From Litomosoides sigmodontis (lineage: Eukaryota; Nematoda; Chromadorea; Rhabditida; Onchocercidae): 64,000 nt of DNA. Shown one piece after another: positions 1 to 15,000 of this stretch. Below the pieces are notes generated by a model, which saw nothing but the letters and a program-made list of their open reading frames with translations, searched no databases and was not told the DNA's origin. The stretch covers positions 3,737,317-3,801,316 of the forward strand of contig OY718804.1 in assembly GCA_963070105.1 (NCBI GenBank). The letters are read 5' to 3'. The translations under genes were made by a program, and so were the position numbers. How positions within the stretch are numbered: position 1 is the first letter of the stretch; each line of letters begins with the position of its first letter.

Positions 1-3000
1 GTCCTATCATAGCAAACAACAAACCCAAATCAAATCAAAAAGTTCCCGACAGACATTGCGTACCTCGATCAACTTGTGACAACGAGTTACTGTACTTTTT
101 CATCCGATCCAACGTCTGACCCATTGGTTCATTGACAATGTCAATCAGGTCATCAGGCCAATTGTGCGATGATAAACTACCATTTGTCATCCTTCCACTA
201 CCAGCTCCTCTCTCATTTTCTGCAAATTTATAGTGCAAAAATTTTTTTTGCTTCGCGTGCTTGAACTACGCAAATCCGATCGGTGTGCGTTCATTTCATC
301 CAATGATAATTTGAACGGAGCAATTTCTAAAACGTTCCTTGTGACGAACAATTCTATCTTCGAGCAGATCTTGCAAACAAAATGAGCAAATAAGCGCTTA
401 AATTATTTTGTTGCTAAAATAAAAGATAAAATTAAAATTAGTTTTAGCATTTTTGGTTATATCAATCACACCCAAACAGCTCTTGAAATTATTGATAACT
501 TCAAGAAGTGTTAAATTAGCAAAATTGTCATTGTGCAAAACTGTTGCTGTAATTTTTGCTTCCGTTTTTTTGCTTGTAAAAAATGTGCAGTGAAAAGTAA
601 TACTGTCAAAGTCACTCTTCTAAATGTAAATTGGACAGTTGAAAAGAAAAGCAAAAAAAAATCAGCAAAAAAAAAGCAATTATTACCATTGCATATTTAC
701 CACAATTTTAACTTTGCTCCTGTCAAAAAATCGAAGTACCGGTTTATCAATAAAACTAATGCTAGAATTAATAAAGAAGACACCTCCTCTACGAGTACTA
801 AATGAGGTTGATGCTGTAGCTCTTGGACCATATCCAGCACTTGTTGAGGCACCAGCACCTGCACCACCAGATGTTTCTGCACCTCTCATTTCACTTTTCG
901 TTGTTTGATATGTGTCTGAAATTTATTATCATTTTAGCAACATATCATCTAAAGCCAAATTTACTGTTTTGCATGCATAATGAACAGAAATAAATTTTTA
1001 TTCATATTCTCCGATGGAAATAATTTTGTAGTGTAACAGTGATGTTAGCACACATACAGCAACTTTAAGAAAGATGAGTGAAAAAGAAAATTTTTAAAAC
1101 GAAATGTCCTCAAAGTGTAATTTTACTACTTTTATGAACATCGAACATTTTATTCGCCCAATTTTCTATTGCTTTCATTGGCTAGTTTGACTTGTTTTTC
1201 TAACTTTTTTAGGTTTTCTCCAAAATAGATTTTTCATTTCCCCATTACTTAGGTTCTTAACGGCGCAACAAGTTTGCTGCTGATAACAGGCAATCAATAT
1301 TTGAAGAATATGTTCTAGCGTGGGTTTTTTTTATTGAATTATATACTGAATGACATTAGCAGTTGAAAAACTTCGATCACTTACTAGATCTGCCAATGAA
1401 CAGTTTTAGGTTCATTAAAAATTACATACCTGAAGTTAGTGTCATGTAGTGATTCCAAACAACTACGATAAATTCCATTAAGCAGTAACCTTATCTTTTT
1501 CTGAGTTTTTAGTTAACTTATGCAATGCGTTAAAATACGTAAGATGAAGTGTGATGCTTTAGCAAATATTGCAACATAAATGTGCAACATCCGTGTCACA
1601 CACACAAAAAAAAAAAGGGTGGTAGAATGCACGCTAACCATAGTCATAATTTGAGTAAATACGAGTACGTGATCGTATTGTGTCATTCATGTAGCCGTTA
1701 TCAGAGCTATAGCCACGCGCAGTTAACTGATCCGGTGAACGTGATAGTGTGTCAAGCTCACGTTGTAAAGTGTGCAGTGCATCACGACGTGTATGTGGTG
1801 TTGAAGGTCCTGGGCGCGTCCCATTTAGTAATGTCTGCGATGCATAGTGACGTGGACTACCCATATCACTACGGCTACGATATGTGTAGCGACGTGAATA
1901 TGTATCTGTAATTGGTCTTTCGGCAGCCGATGCCCGGCTGATATATGATGTTCCGGTACCGGAATACAGACGTGAACGTTCTAACTGTTCTGCAAACAAA
2001 CGGCAAAACAAAAAATGCGCACAATGCAAACCGAATTTTTTATGTAATTATAAAGCAAAAAAACAACTCAGGGAATTTAGCAGAAGCAAGCTTTGGAATA
2101 AATAAATTAGCAAACAGTTTGGCGATAAAATATTTGAAAAATTGAATTGGCAAACAGTTTGGCCCTAAAGCATCTGAAATTTTAAACAAAAAGATATGAC
2201 AGCTTTGTTTTCAATAAAAGCACCAAAATAACGTTGATAAGACTGAAGCATAAAATTATCGATGAAAATCGAAAAAAATTTCATAATTACTTTAACATTT
2301 AATACAATGCCTTATACACGCCACGTACCCGAAGTGTTAAGTACCACTCGCTCACTGATTAATAATAAGTAAAATAAATGAAAAAAAAAACACACACGTG
2401 CTTATAATATTATAAACTACCTTTTTTGAAAATCACTCCGTCAATCACACGTCAAATAATTATTTAACTTTTAATGTCCCTCGACTGATGCATTTCTATT
2501 TTATATGGAGAAATCAATTAATAACTTTACTGAAATTTCAAATTCGTATTGTTTTTTGTTTAATTGTGCTAATTAGAATTGAAATAATCAAACAAAGAAG
2601 AAAAAAACCTCTGGCAAGATCACGACCAAGTGCAGATGAGGAAAGTGAACGTCGATTCCTTGCTAGGCTACTGTATGCTTCCGCTTCACCGCCATATTTC
2701 AAGTAATCTCCTGGCTGAAATTATAACATTGAAAAAAAGAACCGCTATTTACTCCAAAATTTCTCAGATCAAACACTCTCTTAATTATACACGAAGGATT
2801 AAAAATTGACTGTGTAATGTCGTCTGAGCGTGGATCGTCTAGAAGAGGATGTAAGCTCCTCTACCTCCTGTTCCAGTTGACGACCGGTTGCGGACGAATA
2901 CGCTGACACAGCAATAGCATCCGGTTGTTGATTGTCTAAACAAATGTAATGAAGAAGACTGTTAAATTTAAATAAATTTCATAATTTACAAATTGTCAGA

Positions 3001-6000
3001 AAGACGATATAAAATAATTCATATTGCTCTATCTCTGGCACGATTTGATGAAGAAAGAAGCGAAATAAAAGAAATAACTTACAAACATGATAAATTTTCG
3101 TCGTATGCCTTTCATCACCACCTTTTGATTTGTCTTGCAATATTTCAGTAAGTTTTGTAAGACTTTCTTGCAGTCGTCGCGATTCTTCAAAACTCTAAAA
3201 CCTTGCGTTATTTCAATTTTACGATAATAAATCAAAAATAAGTAAGGAGTGCATGTGTAAGGTATTTTTCATATTAAATTAACAAATGCAAGTGCAAAAT
3301 AAAGATATTTATATAACACTAAAGTAAAGTATATCAGTATTGAAAAATATTTAAACACTCACTCTTTCGCCAGAAGTTCGACTTGCAATACCTTCCTTGA
3401 ATCCATCGATGTAGCCGGTGCGGAATTCTTCCTGATTCGGATATTGCTCTTCCAACCTTCGCAATAAACTATTCGATACTCGATCACCAAAGTGACCTGA
3501 GCTTCCGTCTCTGAAACCTTGCATGTAACCGGAAGAATAACCAGCACCTTGACCACGCTGTGCCAAATTATGCATTGATGCACTCATTCCGGTCATTCCA
3601 GCGTCTCTAAAATGAATTCGGATGAAACTAATCAACATCCAAAAGCGTTACAGGCAAAGTTTCTATTGTTTGAGTGACGAAAAATATTTGCATATTATGT
3701 GCAATGTTTTATTCCATTTTCACTGAATCTTAAAAACTTGCAAACTATTTACCACCCTATATGACATAAAATTTAAAGCAATCCTAACAATGTTTACGAT
3801 TCTATAATTTTATACCTTAACCCTTTAACATAACCCTCATGGAACCGGTCATCTCGGCTACCGTAATCATCATCCATACGTCGACGTGCCGCTGATGCGG
3901 TGCCTAATTTATTTGCATCTCGAAAACCACGTACGTAACCATCTTCGAAATCTCCACGAGCTTAAAAATTCAGTATCAAATTATGCCAAACGAATCAAAT
4001 CAGTCGATTTTTGAATCATTCAACACCGATACCTGCAGCCTTCTGGTCAAGTGTTGATCGGATGTCTTCGACACGTGACGAAAGCGCTTGCATATTCTGC
4101 TCTATTCCACTTTTCTCGAGCTAGAAATATCATCACATTCCATTTCATCAATGCTACATTTAATATCTCTACAATTCTATATCGGTTATCATGCAATGAT
4201 AATCTAGGACAAATTTGAACTGAATTACCACGTGAAAATAATTCAAGTCTCGCAAAAGACGTTAAATTAATCGTTAAGCATGACATTTGAAAAAAAATCA
4301 CTTCTATATAATTACTAATTCTTATTCTAAATTAAACTCCCAACACATACAAAACATCTTATTACTGAATATATCATATTAAATATAACTACACTAGATG
4401 AGTAACTTTTCAAATTCACTCCTCTGATCTCATATCTCGTTGAAAAGGACTAACATCTGAAGCAAGTAATGGCACTGTTTGACCATTTGCAATAACACGC
4501 CTCCGTTCTTTTCGTGTTCGATAACGCCTGCAAATTTAATTTCTCCTATTTTAATATGATTTCAATGTTTAAAAGGGAGCTATGCTATACTAGCAGCTTA
4601 GTAGCATTTTATGTATAGCAATTAATTCACGTGGAAAGATGATGAAATTAAATTAGCATAAACAAATGACTGTGTTCTCGTCTTCATTTAAAATGATTCC
4701 CTCAATTTCATAGTTTCACTTTAAGAATTAAAAATATTTGCCATATTTTCATCCATATCTTCTTCATCCATATATTTTTTCTTCCTCTCTCTCTATTTCG
4801 GAATAGCAAAAATTTATCTCTTCTTTTTAAATGAAACAAATTAACAAACCAAAGAGTTCTATCCTTTCTTTTGTTACAGAGAGGGGAAAGAGGGAGAGGG
4901 AGAGAGAGATATATAGAGGCAAAAATGGAAAAAAAGATGTAATAAATGTTTTATCCTTGAAGTAATTATCTTGAACAGATGCATTTACGGGAAAATTTTT
5001 GTGCGCATTTATGAGAGCTGCCACAGCTACTGAAATCATTGCGAACAATGTCATTCTCTCATTGTTCACTTTGACATATTCATCCTTTCATGAAATCAGT
5101 GCTACTTTTATGAGAAATTAAAAAACTTATAATTTCGAGGTGAAAATTGAAGGAAATAAATGAAACGTTACCTTCTTTCTTATTTTTAATTAAATTAAAA
5201 TATGAAATAAATCAATCAATAGGCATAAAAATTTAGCTAAAAAATGCTCCTCCCATTTGAAAGAGAATTAAGTGAAATTCAATAAACATTAGTTGGTATA
5301 AAATTATTCCAAAAATCTAACAACTTCAACTGTTTGATTAATTTTTTGAAAGATTTTGGAAGACGCATGGCAGGCAAATTAATTGATAAATAATGCTTGA
5401 AAAACGTTTCCTGATTATGAAAAATCGGAAGTTATTTGAAGGTGAATAAACTACTTACCCCTGCAAACACCAAAGTAGACAACATGTAAGAAGAATTAGC
5501 AGGAGCAACAGCAGGAGCAGAAGTAGCAGCCACCACCATGGCCATCCGGAAATTGCGTATGGACTCGCTGGAAATTTCACCTTTCAAATTTCTTACAAAA
5601 AAATTTCAAAATCCAAATTTGGCCTAAAAAAATTTGATGTTAAAATTTGTTGCAAATGAATTTCGGAATAAATTGAATTGTAAGACTAAAATTTAAAAAT
5701 ATTTCTCTAGAAATTTCACGAAAACTAACATTTGAAAATTACGACTCTAATAAAAGTTAGAGATAGATTTGAGTGAAATTCATTATGATAGACGCATATA
5801 AAAACTTTCCTAGCATGAGAGAGCTCTGGAAACGTGAAACGGATGTGTATGAAGTTGGATTGCAGAGACTTAAATTAGGCTACCCTTAAAACTTATGATA
5901 AAGTGGAAGAAGAAAGCAAACTTTATATGAAGCATAGCAAATGTTCGAAATTCAAAAAATGAAAATGGGATGTGGAAAATTGAAGATTTCATTGAGCAGC

Positions 6001-9000
6001 TCTTCAGAGAGATTGTAAATTCATTACACACAACTGCTAAAGTCGATGGAATTGAAAACCAAACAACGGAAAGTAGCAGCAGCACCTTACTGTCATGCAC
6101 TTTTCACACTGCTATTTCATTATGAAAAGAGCTAGTGGAAAATAACTTTCAATTATTAATTTGTTCATGCAGAAATTTTAATGGATAATTTTAAAAGAAA
6201 CAAATTCGCAAATTTCATGAACGATTATGAGTGAATAAGCAATTAGCAATGTTGAGATGTTTATTTTTTCATACTCATAAAGTGACTCTTTCAACTGTTC
6301 AATTCTTCCAATGAATGAAAAAAGGATTCATACTACTTTCTTCCTTTTTTTAAAAAAAAAAAGATTTACTTGACTAATTTAAATAAAATACTAAAATCTC
6401 TCTCTCTCAGTTACTCCATTCTTTTCAGCATTAACTATACTTTAACAATACCTTGTATAACTTAAGGCAATTTAGAGGAATGAAAGCAATGAATGATGAA
6501 TGAAAGCAATTCACAGTTTTCTAACGCTCAATAAATGAATGACCAAATTGAAATTGAAGTAAGTTAAAGCTCTATCAATATTTTCATAAACAATTAGTAG
6601 TAAATTGAAAGTGTACTTCAAAAAGTATACTTCAAATAAAACCAACAAAAAAGAAAGGGAAGAAGGCGTACCATCAGGCCAGACACTCATCGTTGTTGGA
6701 TTGAAGTGCAATTGTGAAATAAGAATAGTAAGGAGAGGAAAAACAAGTTTAATCCAAAATCAAGTAGGTACCACATCATCACCATCACCATCACCGCTAC
6801 CACACCACCACCACTTCGGCGTACCGATTGATTCAGAGGGATAAAACGCAGAACTACTTATGTTGTTGCTCTTGTCATCATGCCACCTCTACGATGATCG
6901 CTACCAGTCACCACCAATCATCATCATCATCATCATCATCATTACCATCGTCATCGTCATCAACACTTTCATAGTTTGCTTCTTCATCGATAAACGTGAT
7001 CGGAACGGAGTGTGACAAGGTGCGGTAATGAGAGGTAGCGATTCACTTCACTATTTTAATTTTAATACACTGAGGAGGGAAAAGAAATGATCTACATATG
7101 TTGAATGACAATTAGATAATATTATCGTATGAAAGAGTACAGAAATAAAACAAATTTTCTCTCTTTCTCTCTCTCTCTTTTTTTTCAAAAATATATTATG
7201 CAATAGCATGTTGCCACCATCTGTCTATTTTATCATTTCGATTTGAGCACTAAAAGTAAACTCATTTTTTCCCTCTCTTTCTCTCCTTCTCTCGCTCATT
7301 TCAAAACACTCAAATAAATTTTATCATATTGCCATTTCACTACAATCGATAATCATCCTATTTATCATTTATTTCTAACTTTATTGAATAGCTGCACAAT
7401 TTCAACTACTCCTTGGTATATTTACAAAAAATACTTCTTTTTCAAATACAATAACGCAAAATTAACTTAGATGATACCATAGAATTTTTTGCAACCATTG
7501 TAATTTTATGTAAATTTACTAGCTGTATATCATAGTATAGTGTATTCTTCCGCAAATAACAAGTTTTTCAGCGGAGCAACGGAATGGAGATATGATATTG
7601 ATAGATGTTATTAAGAAATTAAGAACAGCGAATAGATCAAAGGAGATATTGTTGAAAATCAAAATTTCCGTATACGATTCAATGTTACCTAGCTATTAGT
7701 TAGATTATACAGGAAAACTAGCCGGTTTTAAAACTGCTCAACTGTTAGTTTCTCTTTCTTTGAATATGAAAAGCCTTTCTTCTTTGTTTTATACATTTCG
7801 TTCTCATTCAGTGATTTGAAAACCAGTTGGTCGATTTGATTCTTTTTTCCCCGCAATAAATTGGAACTATATTATTTAAGACAATCTCTAATAAGCTAAT
7901 TCTAATTCAAACGAAAATTCGGATTTGATTTTATTTTATTAAATTTCTATCTAATTCTTACCTTATCTTCACCTTCTTCATTACTCGTCTACTGATAAGA
8001 ACAGCATTCCATCACCAAATGAAGATGGGACGGATAAGTTAATTGATGTTCTTGAACTATAATGCTTTTTCAAACTACGCAATAAATAAATGAAACAGTA
8101 ATGGGGAATTCTTCAAATTTCTAAGTGAAAATGTTTTATTTTGGAATAGTTTACAAACTCCAAAAATGAGTGTTTAAAAAAGTAGTTTTGAGAATAAACT
8201 AATATTTCATTAGTAAGTGGATGAAAAGTGTCCAAACTATTGAAAATTTTCCAATTCAATTAAATAGCATCTCTGAAATAATTATTTGAAATCAGCCGTA
8301 AATACGCTATTCCATTTTCACTTGCTCTTTTCTTTCTTTATCTTATCATCTTATTATATCAAGTCTTTGTCACTAAAAATTTTAGCGAGCGAAGTTTTTA
8401 ATTCTTAAGGAATAAAATCAAGTGCCTTTCAGTATTTCATCGAAAATAACTATTTCAATCGTATGGAATGAATAAAAGTGGAAGTGGAAAAAGAATGGTC
8501 GTGCAATGTTGCAGACTACTTCTTCGATCCATTCAACAGTCCGAAGCAAATAGCAGAATGTATTATAATAAAACATAAAAAAATATAGGACAGTACATAG
8601 AAATATTATTTTACTACTATTATGGTAAAAAATGGAACAGTTTCAAGTTGAAGTATTCCATAAAGCAACTAATAAAATCCCAAACTTACAAATAGATATG
8701 ATGATGCAATGGTGTAGAGTCATAAGTAAGTTTGTTTCAAAATCGCTATGTGAGAAACAGACGTGCTTGTGATCTATTTCATAAACTAAGAAAAATTGCA
8801 TACTTCAGTAGGTGAATAGCTAATATAAGTGAATATCATGAAATGAAAAAATTAATACAAATTAGCTAACCTCGTTGACGTGCTATAGCAGCCGGTTTAC
8901 CATGCAGCTCCCAGATTGAGTAAATTTCATAATTATATTTTTTACCCTTTACCAATGGATAATTCAGATAGCCACCAATCACTGTTCCATCGCCAACGCG

Positions 9001-12000
9001 AACTTTTCGTGGTCCAGGTAGTGTTTCAGCATTGAATGATGCTGCTACGTAGTAAGGAAGCTTCATTTTATTTGCTGTAACTTTATCGGTTAGTTCAGTC
9101 CAATTAGTACTGCCAGCTGGTTCACGCTCATCAACGACCACATAGTACCGGCTGAAACAAAAAATTAGTAGCTAATCTTTTCACTTTGAATATAAACAAT
9201 GAAAGAGTAAAAATTTTTACAACACTTCATCACATATTCCTCTCAATGGTACTTTTTTGACAAGTAAAAATATAAAAAATTTTACCGATATTTTCAACCT
9301 TATTGTTGCTTAAAACAAAGAAAAAAACCTTAAAGATGAAATTATGAGAATCATCAAGATGAAAGAGCGTAAATCATAAAGCGTGTTAGAATTGTGATGA
9401 TGATAACACGCATACTTCGAAAAGGATTAACAACACCATGAAATGCTCATTATAAAACTAACGAAATATTCTGCGGGTGTGATTCAACCGGTGAAATGTC
9501 TACTTCCCAAAACGTCCCGACAGCACCGATATTTTCAACCATATATGGTGGTGGTACAATGCAACATGCTTTTTTCTGCTCTGATTTCTCAATAACACTT
9601 GGTTTTCCAGCTGTCCTCCATCGATTCCATTGGTTATTCACCTTAAAATTGTATAATTATAATGTTTTTTGTTTTGGTCAACTTTATCCATCAATGAGTA
9701 TTAAGACTATCAGCAATTGTGGAAATTGCAATAAGTAGTATTATATCAATTATCAGAAAGAACCTAATCAGTGATATAACATTTCGTTATATAACTAAAC
9801 ATTTTGAAAGCATGAATTCTAAAAATTGGATATCACATCACTATAACGGAGATAGAACTCATACACCATACACAACTTACGTGATGAGATCGATTTTCTA
9901 GAGGCAGCGTATTTGATAAACTGACTTACCTTAGCTCGTACTTGAAAGACATATTCATTTGGATTGTGAGGAAGATTGAAGACGAGGTAGCAATGTCGAT
10001 TACAACCATCTTTAGGACAAAGTAAATCTATAGCACGGGCTTCATTTTCTTCTGTCCAAATAGCGTCACGTTCCTTAAGCCTCAGGTATCGAACTTGGTA
10101 ATGTGTTGCTTTGTTCAGGTTCACTGGTTCCCAAGTTAATGATATGGCGTAGTTTGTTCGGTCGCACCATACCAAATTACGCACCATAAACCATCCTGGT
10201 GGTAAAGTAGCATATGCACCCCAAGCTACTTTATCACCTGGTCGTACTTGTAAGGTGACGTTATAAATTGTTGAAGGTTCTAGATCTTCGATGGTAAACT
10301 GAGTGGTACCAGCAGGAATTTCGGCAGAACGGATTACATTGATGGGAACATGCTTGAAAGCTGAGTGCAAACTTTTCCATGAAAGCTGAAAGTTCATAAT
10401 GCATTTTAACTAAGACAAGTAAAAATTACGGCATTAAAGGACCATATGTTTACAGATTAATAATGATAAAGAGAAACGAAACTTTGAAAACATACGATAT
10501 ATCCTCGATCACCGAGGAATGTTGGTTCCCATTCAACAGTCAGTGATGTTGGTGTACGAACCAGTAATCGTAATACGTGATTCTGTCCTGGTGCAAGGGT
10601 ACTATATGTGCCCCATAACATTTCACCGTAGCCACTACTAGTGCCAGCTTGCACGGTAATATTGTAAATTGTTTCCGGTTTCAAATTATCAAATTTGATC
10701 GATGTTCCTGGATATGGTACCGAATAATTGCGTGGTCGACCAGTTTTGCCTGTGTATGGATCATATGGTGCTATCGTTACCTGAAATTTCGGTTAAATTA
10801 GGCCTGAACTTTTGTAAGCCATGACGGAACGCACTCTTAAATTTGATGAACAAATAATATAGCCGTTCGATTCAATCAGAACACCATACGAAATGAAAAA
10901 CACAAAGTTAAATTCGACTTAACAATCTACCAGATAATGGGTTATCAAATCCTTATAGGCCGAATCAAAAATTTCCGGTGGACTCCATGCTACATGCATA
11001 GTTCGATCTGTTTTTTCCAGCAATTTCAAATCTGTTGGTGGTGGTAACCAAGAAAGCAAACCACCTCCTAAAATACACAAATGAAAGCTCAAAATCATTT
11101 AAGGATGAAAAAAGCAAAATCATCCGTTCGCTCGGTCAGAGCTGGGAAAATTATGAAATGTGTTATTAGTATTTAAGTACCATAGTCGGTGGTTGCAAAA
11201 ACTTCTGTTATGAACCACATTCGTTTGCCTTGTGATAAGCCTTGAACTGTAATATTATAGTGTGTTGCTGCTTCCAATCCACGAAAATGATAATCATTTT
11301 GTTCACCACGTACAGTAAATTGTTTCGGATGCTTATCGAGAGAAGTAGCTAATGATATATCTACCTGAAACTTTCAAAATTAACTTCAATTAACACTTAC
11401 GATTTAGAAATCAAACTTTAAAAGTATTTGAGTATTTAAAACAAGATTCTCATAACTATTAAAAAGATCCACCAAGTATTGATCGACAACAGTTCTGACA
11501 GCTGGCGGTGCAGTCCAATTCACACGAAGATTGTCGTGTCCTGCAGAAACCAATCGTAATTTTCCAGGTATTGGCCCATCTTCAGTAGAACGCGTGGTTG
11601 CAAAGTATGCTGGTGACCATTTGCTCCAACTACCAGTGGGCGACTGAGCCTGAAAGTCCGTAGAAATGTTGCTAACTCTTACTCAGTTTGAAAAGATAAA
11701 GAATGCAAGAAAGACATGTGAGACCTGAGAGTGAAATGTAATTTGAAATGTTGCACATTTCAATTTAACCTTTTCAATTTAAAATTACGCCACCATACTT
11801 GACTTAATTGAATTTTTAAAACTTTATGAAATTTTGTAACAAAATTTCATAAATTTCGATGAAATAGTTTTCCACAGACGAACTCAAGCATACAATCTAT
11901 TCATCAGAGAATCCAAAATTTCCAATAAAGTATTTCCGCTTCACAAACCTGAACAGCAAACCGATAAGTCGTATCCGGTTGCAATGACTTCACTGTTGCA

Positions 12001-15000
12001 CATATGCTGTCACTGGTAATCAGGGAGCTCTTGTATGCAGTACAGCTCAGTTGTTCACCGGACAGCTCCATCTCTACTGGGTTAGAATCATCGGCACGTG
12101 GACTGTACCGGATTTTATAAACAACTACTGGTACTCGTTCCGGATACGGTGGAAGCCAAGTTAATTGAATTAATTTAGGCTTTGTATGCACTGCTGTAAG
12201 CTCTCGAGGTGGTCCTATCTCAGCACCGGTGGTAGTAATCTGAATTGATTCTGACCATGGTCCTGGCCCTTCACTGGTATACGCCCGTACACGTACATTA
12301 TAAGTGGAACCAGGATTCATTTGATCCACTGCAGCATTCGTACGTGGTGTAACACCTTCACGTCTCACATCATTCCATTCTTCGGCACCAGTCACTTCAT
12401 ATTCATACTGTGTTATCTGGCCATTTTGCTCCGCGCATTCCGGTGGTTCCCATTTAAAGAAAATTTCAGTATCACGACGTCCCTCACCACGCAGGTTACG
12501 TGGTGGACCAGACGGAAAGGCAGCTTGTGTCCTGAAACGACGTATTGTTTTCGGCGTTGGGATGGAAGGCCGTAGAGTTGGCGAACGTCGCGGAGTAACC
12601 ACTACTTCATACTCGGAACCGGGTAATAGATCATGGAGTGGAATTTGTTTGTCTTGCACATTGTACTTCGTCACTGGTTCATGAACACCGCTTTGCGATT
12701 CTACACAACCACCTAATTGCTTCAATCGGTAAGTAATATCAACGCCATAATTCCATTTCCGATCCTGATCACCCAGATCCCAAATAGCTACTGCGGAAGT
12801 GGGTGACTTTGGTTCAACTGTGAGGAATAGTTCTCCAGGAAGAGCTTGAGTCACCAAAGTTGCGCGATCACTCCACGAACTACACAATTGCTTCTCGCCC
12901 TCTTCAATTGTCTGTGTGCGCATACGAATCTCCCATTTGGTACCTGGGAGAGATGGTAACAGGAGTTCAGACGGTGCGTCCGCCGGTATAGTCATTAAAC
13001 CGCGTGAAGTGGTGTTGACAAAATTAACTACATATTCGACATTATCACATTCCCAAGTCTCTTTGTCCGGATTTGTCCAGGTGAGTTTGACATTTTCAAA
13101 ATCGGATGTCAATTGCAGGTCGGTTGGTGGTTGTTGCGGTCCTGAAACATAAAAAATCATAATTTCTACGGAATAACAAGTAATTTAAATCGGCTTAAGT
13201 TAAAATGAAAGAGTAGTAAATAAGTCGAAACAAAAGAAGAAAAAACTAATGCTAACGTCCACATCTTGTCATCGCTTTTAGTTCTGGTCCTGATGAGCCA
13301 CGCTTGTCATTTTTACCAACAACTTTTAACCGGAAGAAATATTCCGTCGACGGTTGCAAATCTTTCACTTGAACACGATAATCATTTGGACGATTGCGAT
13401 GTTTTGTAATGCCATCATATTCTTTCCAATCTTCATCTGGCGATTTGTATTCCAGAATATAGCCGACAACATGTTTTGACTAAATATATGCTTCAATTTC
13501 ACTTTAAAAAATCAGGTAAAAATACTATTCTTTCAATGGTAATCAATTTTAAATATCAATGATACAAATTTGTAGGATATTTGTTCAATAAATAGGCATA
13601 ATCAGATGGATAAATTTTAAAAAAATAGAAAAGAAAAATTTACTTGATCGGCATCTAAACCTTGCCATCGTAATGTTATGGAGTTCGATTTGCGAGTCAC
13701 TACTTCTAGTTCACGTTCTAACACCGGTATATCTAAACAGCATCTAGTTTATCCTACTTTACTATTATTTTTCATTTTTTTTACATCATTGTTTGCTTTT
13801 AATTCTGTATTTTATTTATTTAAAATTCGTTGTATTCTTTGCATTTTCTTAGCTTACTTTGTTCGTGTGTTCGAGCAGTTAACGATTCACTCCAATCACT
13901 CCAAGCACCTCCTTCTGTATGAGCCGATGCCTGAATCTCATATTCCTGTTCCGGTTCTAAATCTACAACTCGATAGCATAATCGGTCGCGTTTCAGTGAA
14001 TCTGAGCATTGCAGTCGACTTGCAAGTACACGAACTTCTTTGTAATTCATCTGTAGAGGAAATTCATTGAATTCAAAACCAATTTCAATTTTGTATTAAT
14101 TCAATTCCTTACTTTATTTTACTGCAATGACTTTCTTAGTGATAATGACAAAATATTAAATTCATTTTTCAGCAAATTTCTATGTATAGTAGTTATCTGT
14201 GGAACTTAAATTTAAATAGAATTCGAATCATATCATCCAGATAAAATACAGACAGAGTGAAGGTAAATATAAGCGAAAAAGAAAAAAATCGAACGAAACA
14301 TCGTTAAAATAAATAATATCACTTACTTGATCAGACGGTGTATGTCTTACACGATATTCGTTGATGATACCATGCGGTGGTGATGGTGGTAGAAATGAAA
14401 TTTCGATGGCATGAGGGAATAACTGTTCCTCCGCTAAATCCGTTGGTGGTGGTGGTGCTAAAACAAACAATTCTCAGATAATTTGCTTATATTCTCCTAT
14501 CTTCATTTATGCATCCATTATTTCTCAGTATGATTTTAAATTCAAGTTTAGGTTCGCAGTAATTCCTTAAATCTTTCTCAATTTATTTAAATAAAAATGC
14601 CACTTAAAGCTCTCTTTTCTCTAACCTAGACAAAGTACGAACCTACCAGCAGGTTGCGTTCGAAATGTCACCCATTCTGACCATGGTCCTTGACCAGCTG
14701 AATTTTCCGCCGAAACTCGCACACGATATCGAGTATGTGGTACTAAATCATCGAAGGATATTCGTTGTGTGATACTTTGACCAGTTTTATTTTCACCCCA
14801 CGGATCCAGACTTTCTAACTGCCATTCGTAACCTGTTATTTTACCGTTACGAAGCTCGCAATCTGGTTCACTCCACAAAAAGTCGCCGCGTGTTTGTGTT
14901 ACAGAAGCTACACGTAGCTTTAATGGGGCTCCGGTGGGAACTGCAAATTAATTCATTAAAATTTGGTAAAAAAATGTTGCATTATTAAAATAATATATCT

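Noticed and set aside
3950..4036. RGD tripeptide formed at the junction of let-805 exons 50 and 51
   Set aside because: It lies on the cytoplasmic side of the membrane helix, so it cannot act as an extracellular integrin ligand.
4047..4301. 84-codon minus-strand frame overlapping let-805 exon 50
   Set aside because: It runs out of frame with the exon and ends inside it. The LEKSGIEQNMQAL frame is the one that joins exons 49 and 51.
6605..6844. Frame encoding a Ser-Pro and His-rich end (SPSPSPLPHHHH) in the large let-805 intron
   Set aside because: Translated CAT/CAC microsatellite. No acceptor and donor pair gives a frame compatible with the flanking exons.
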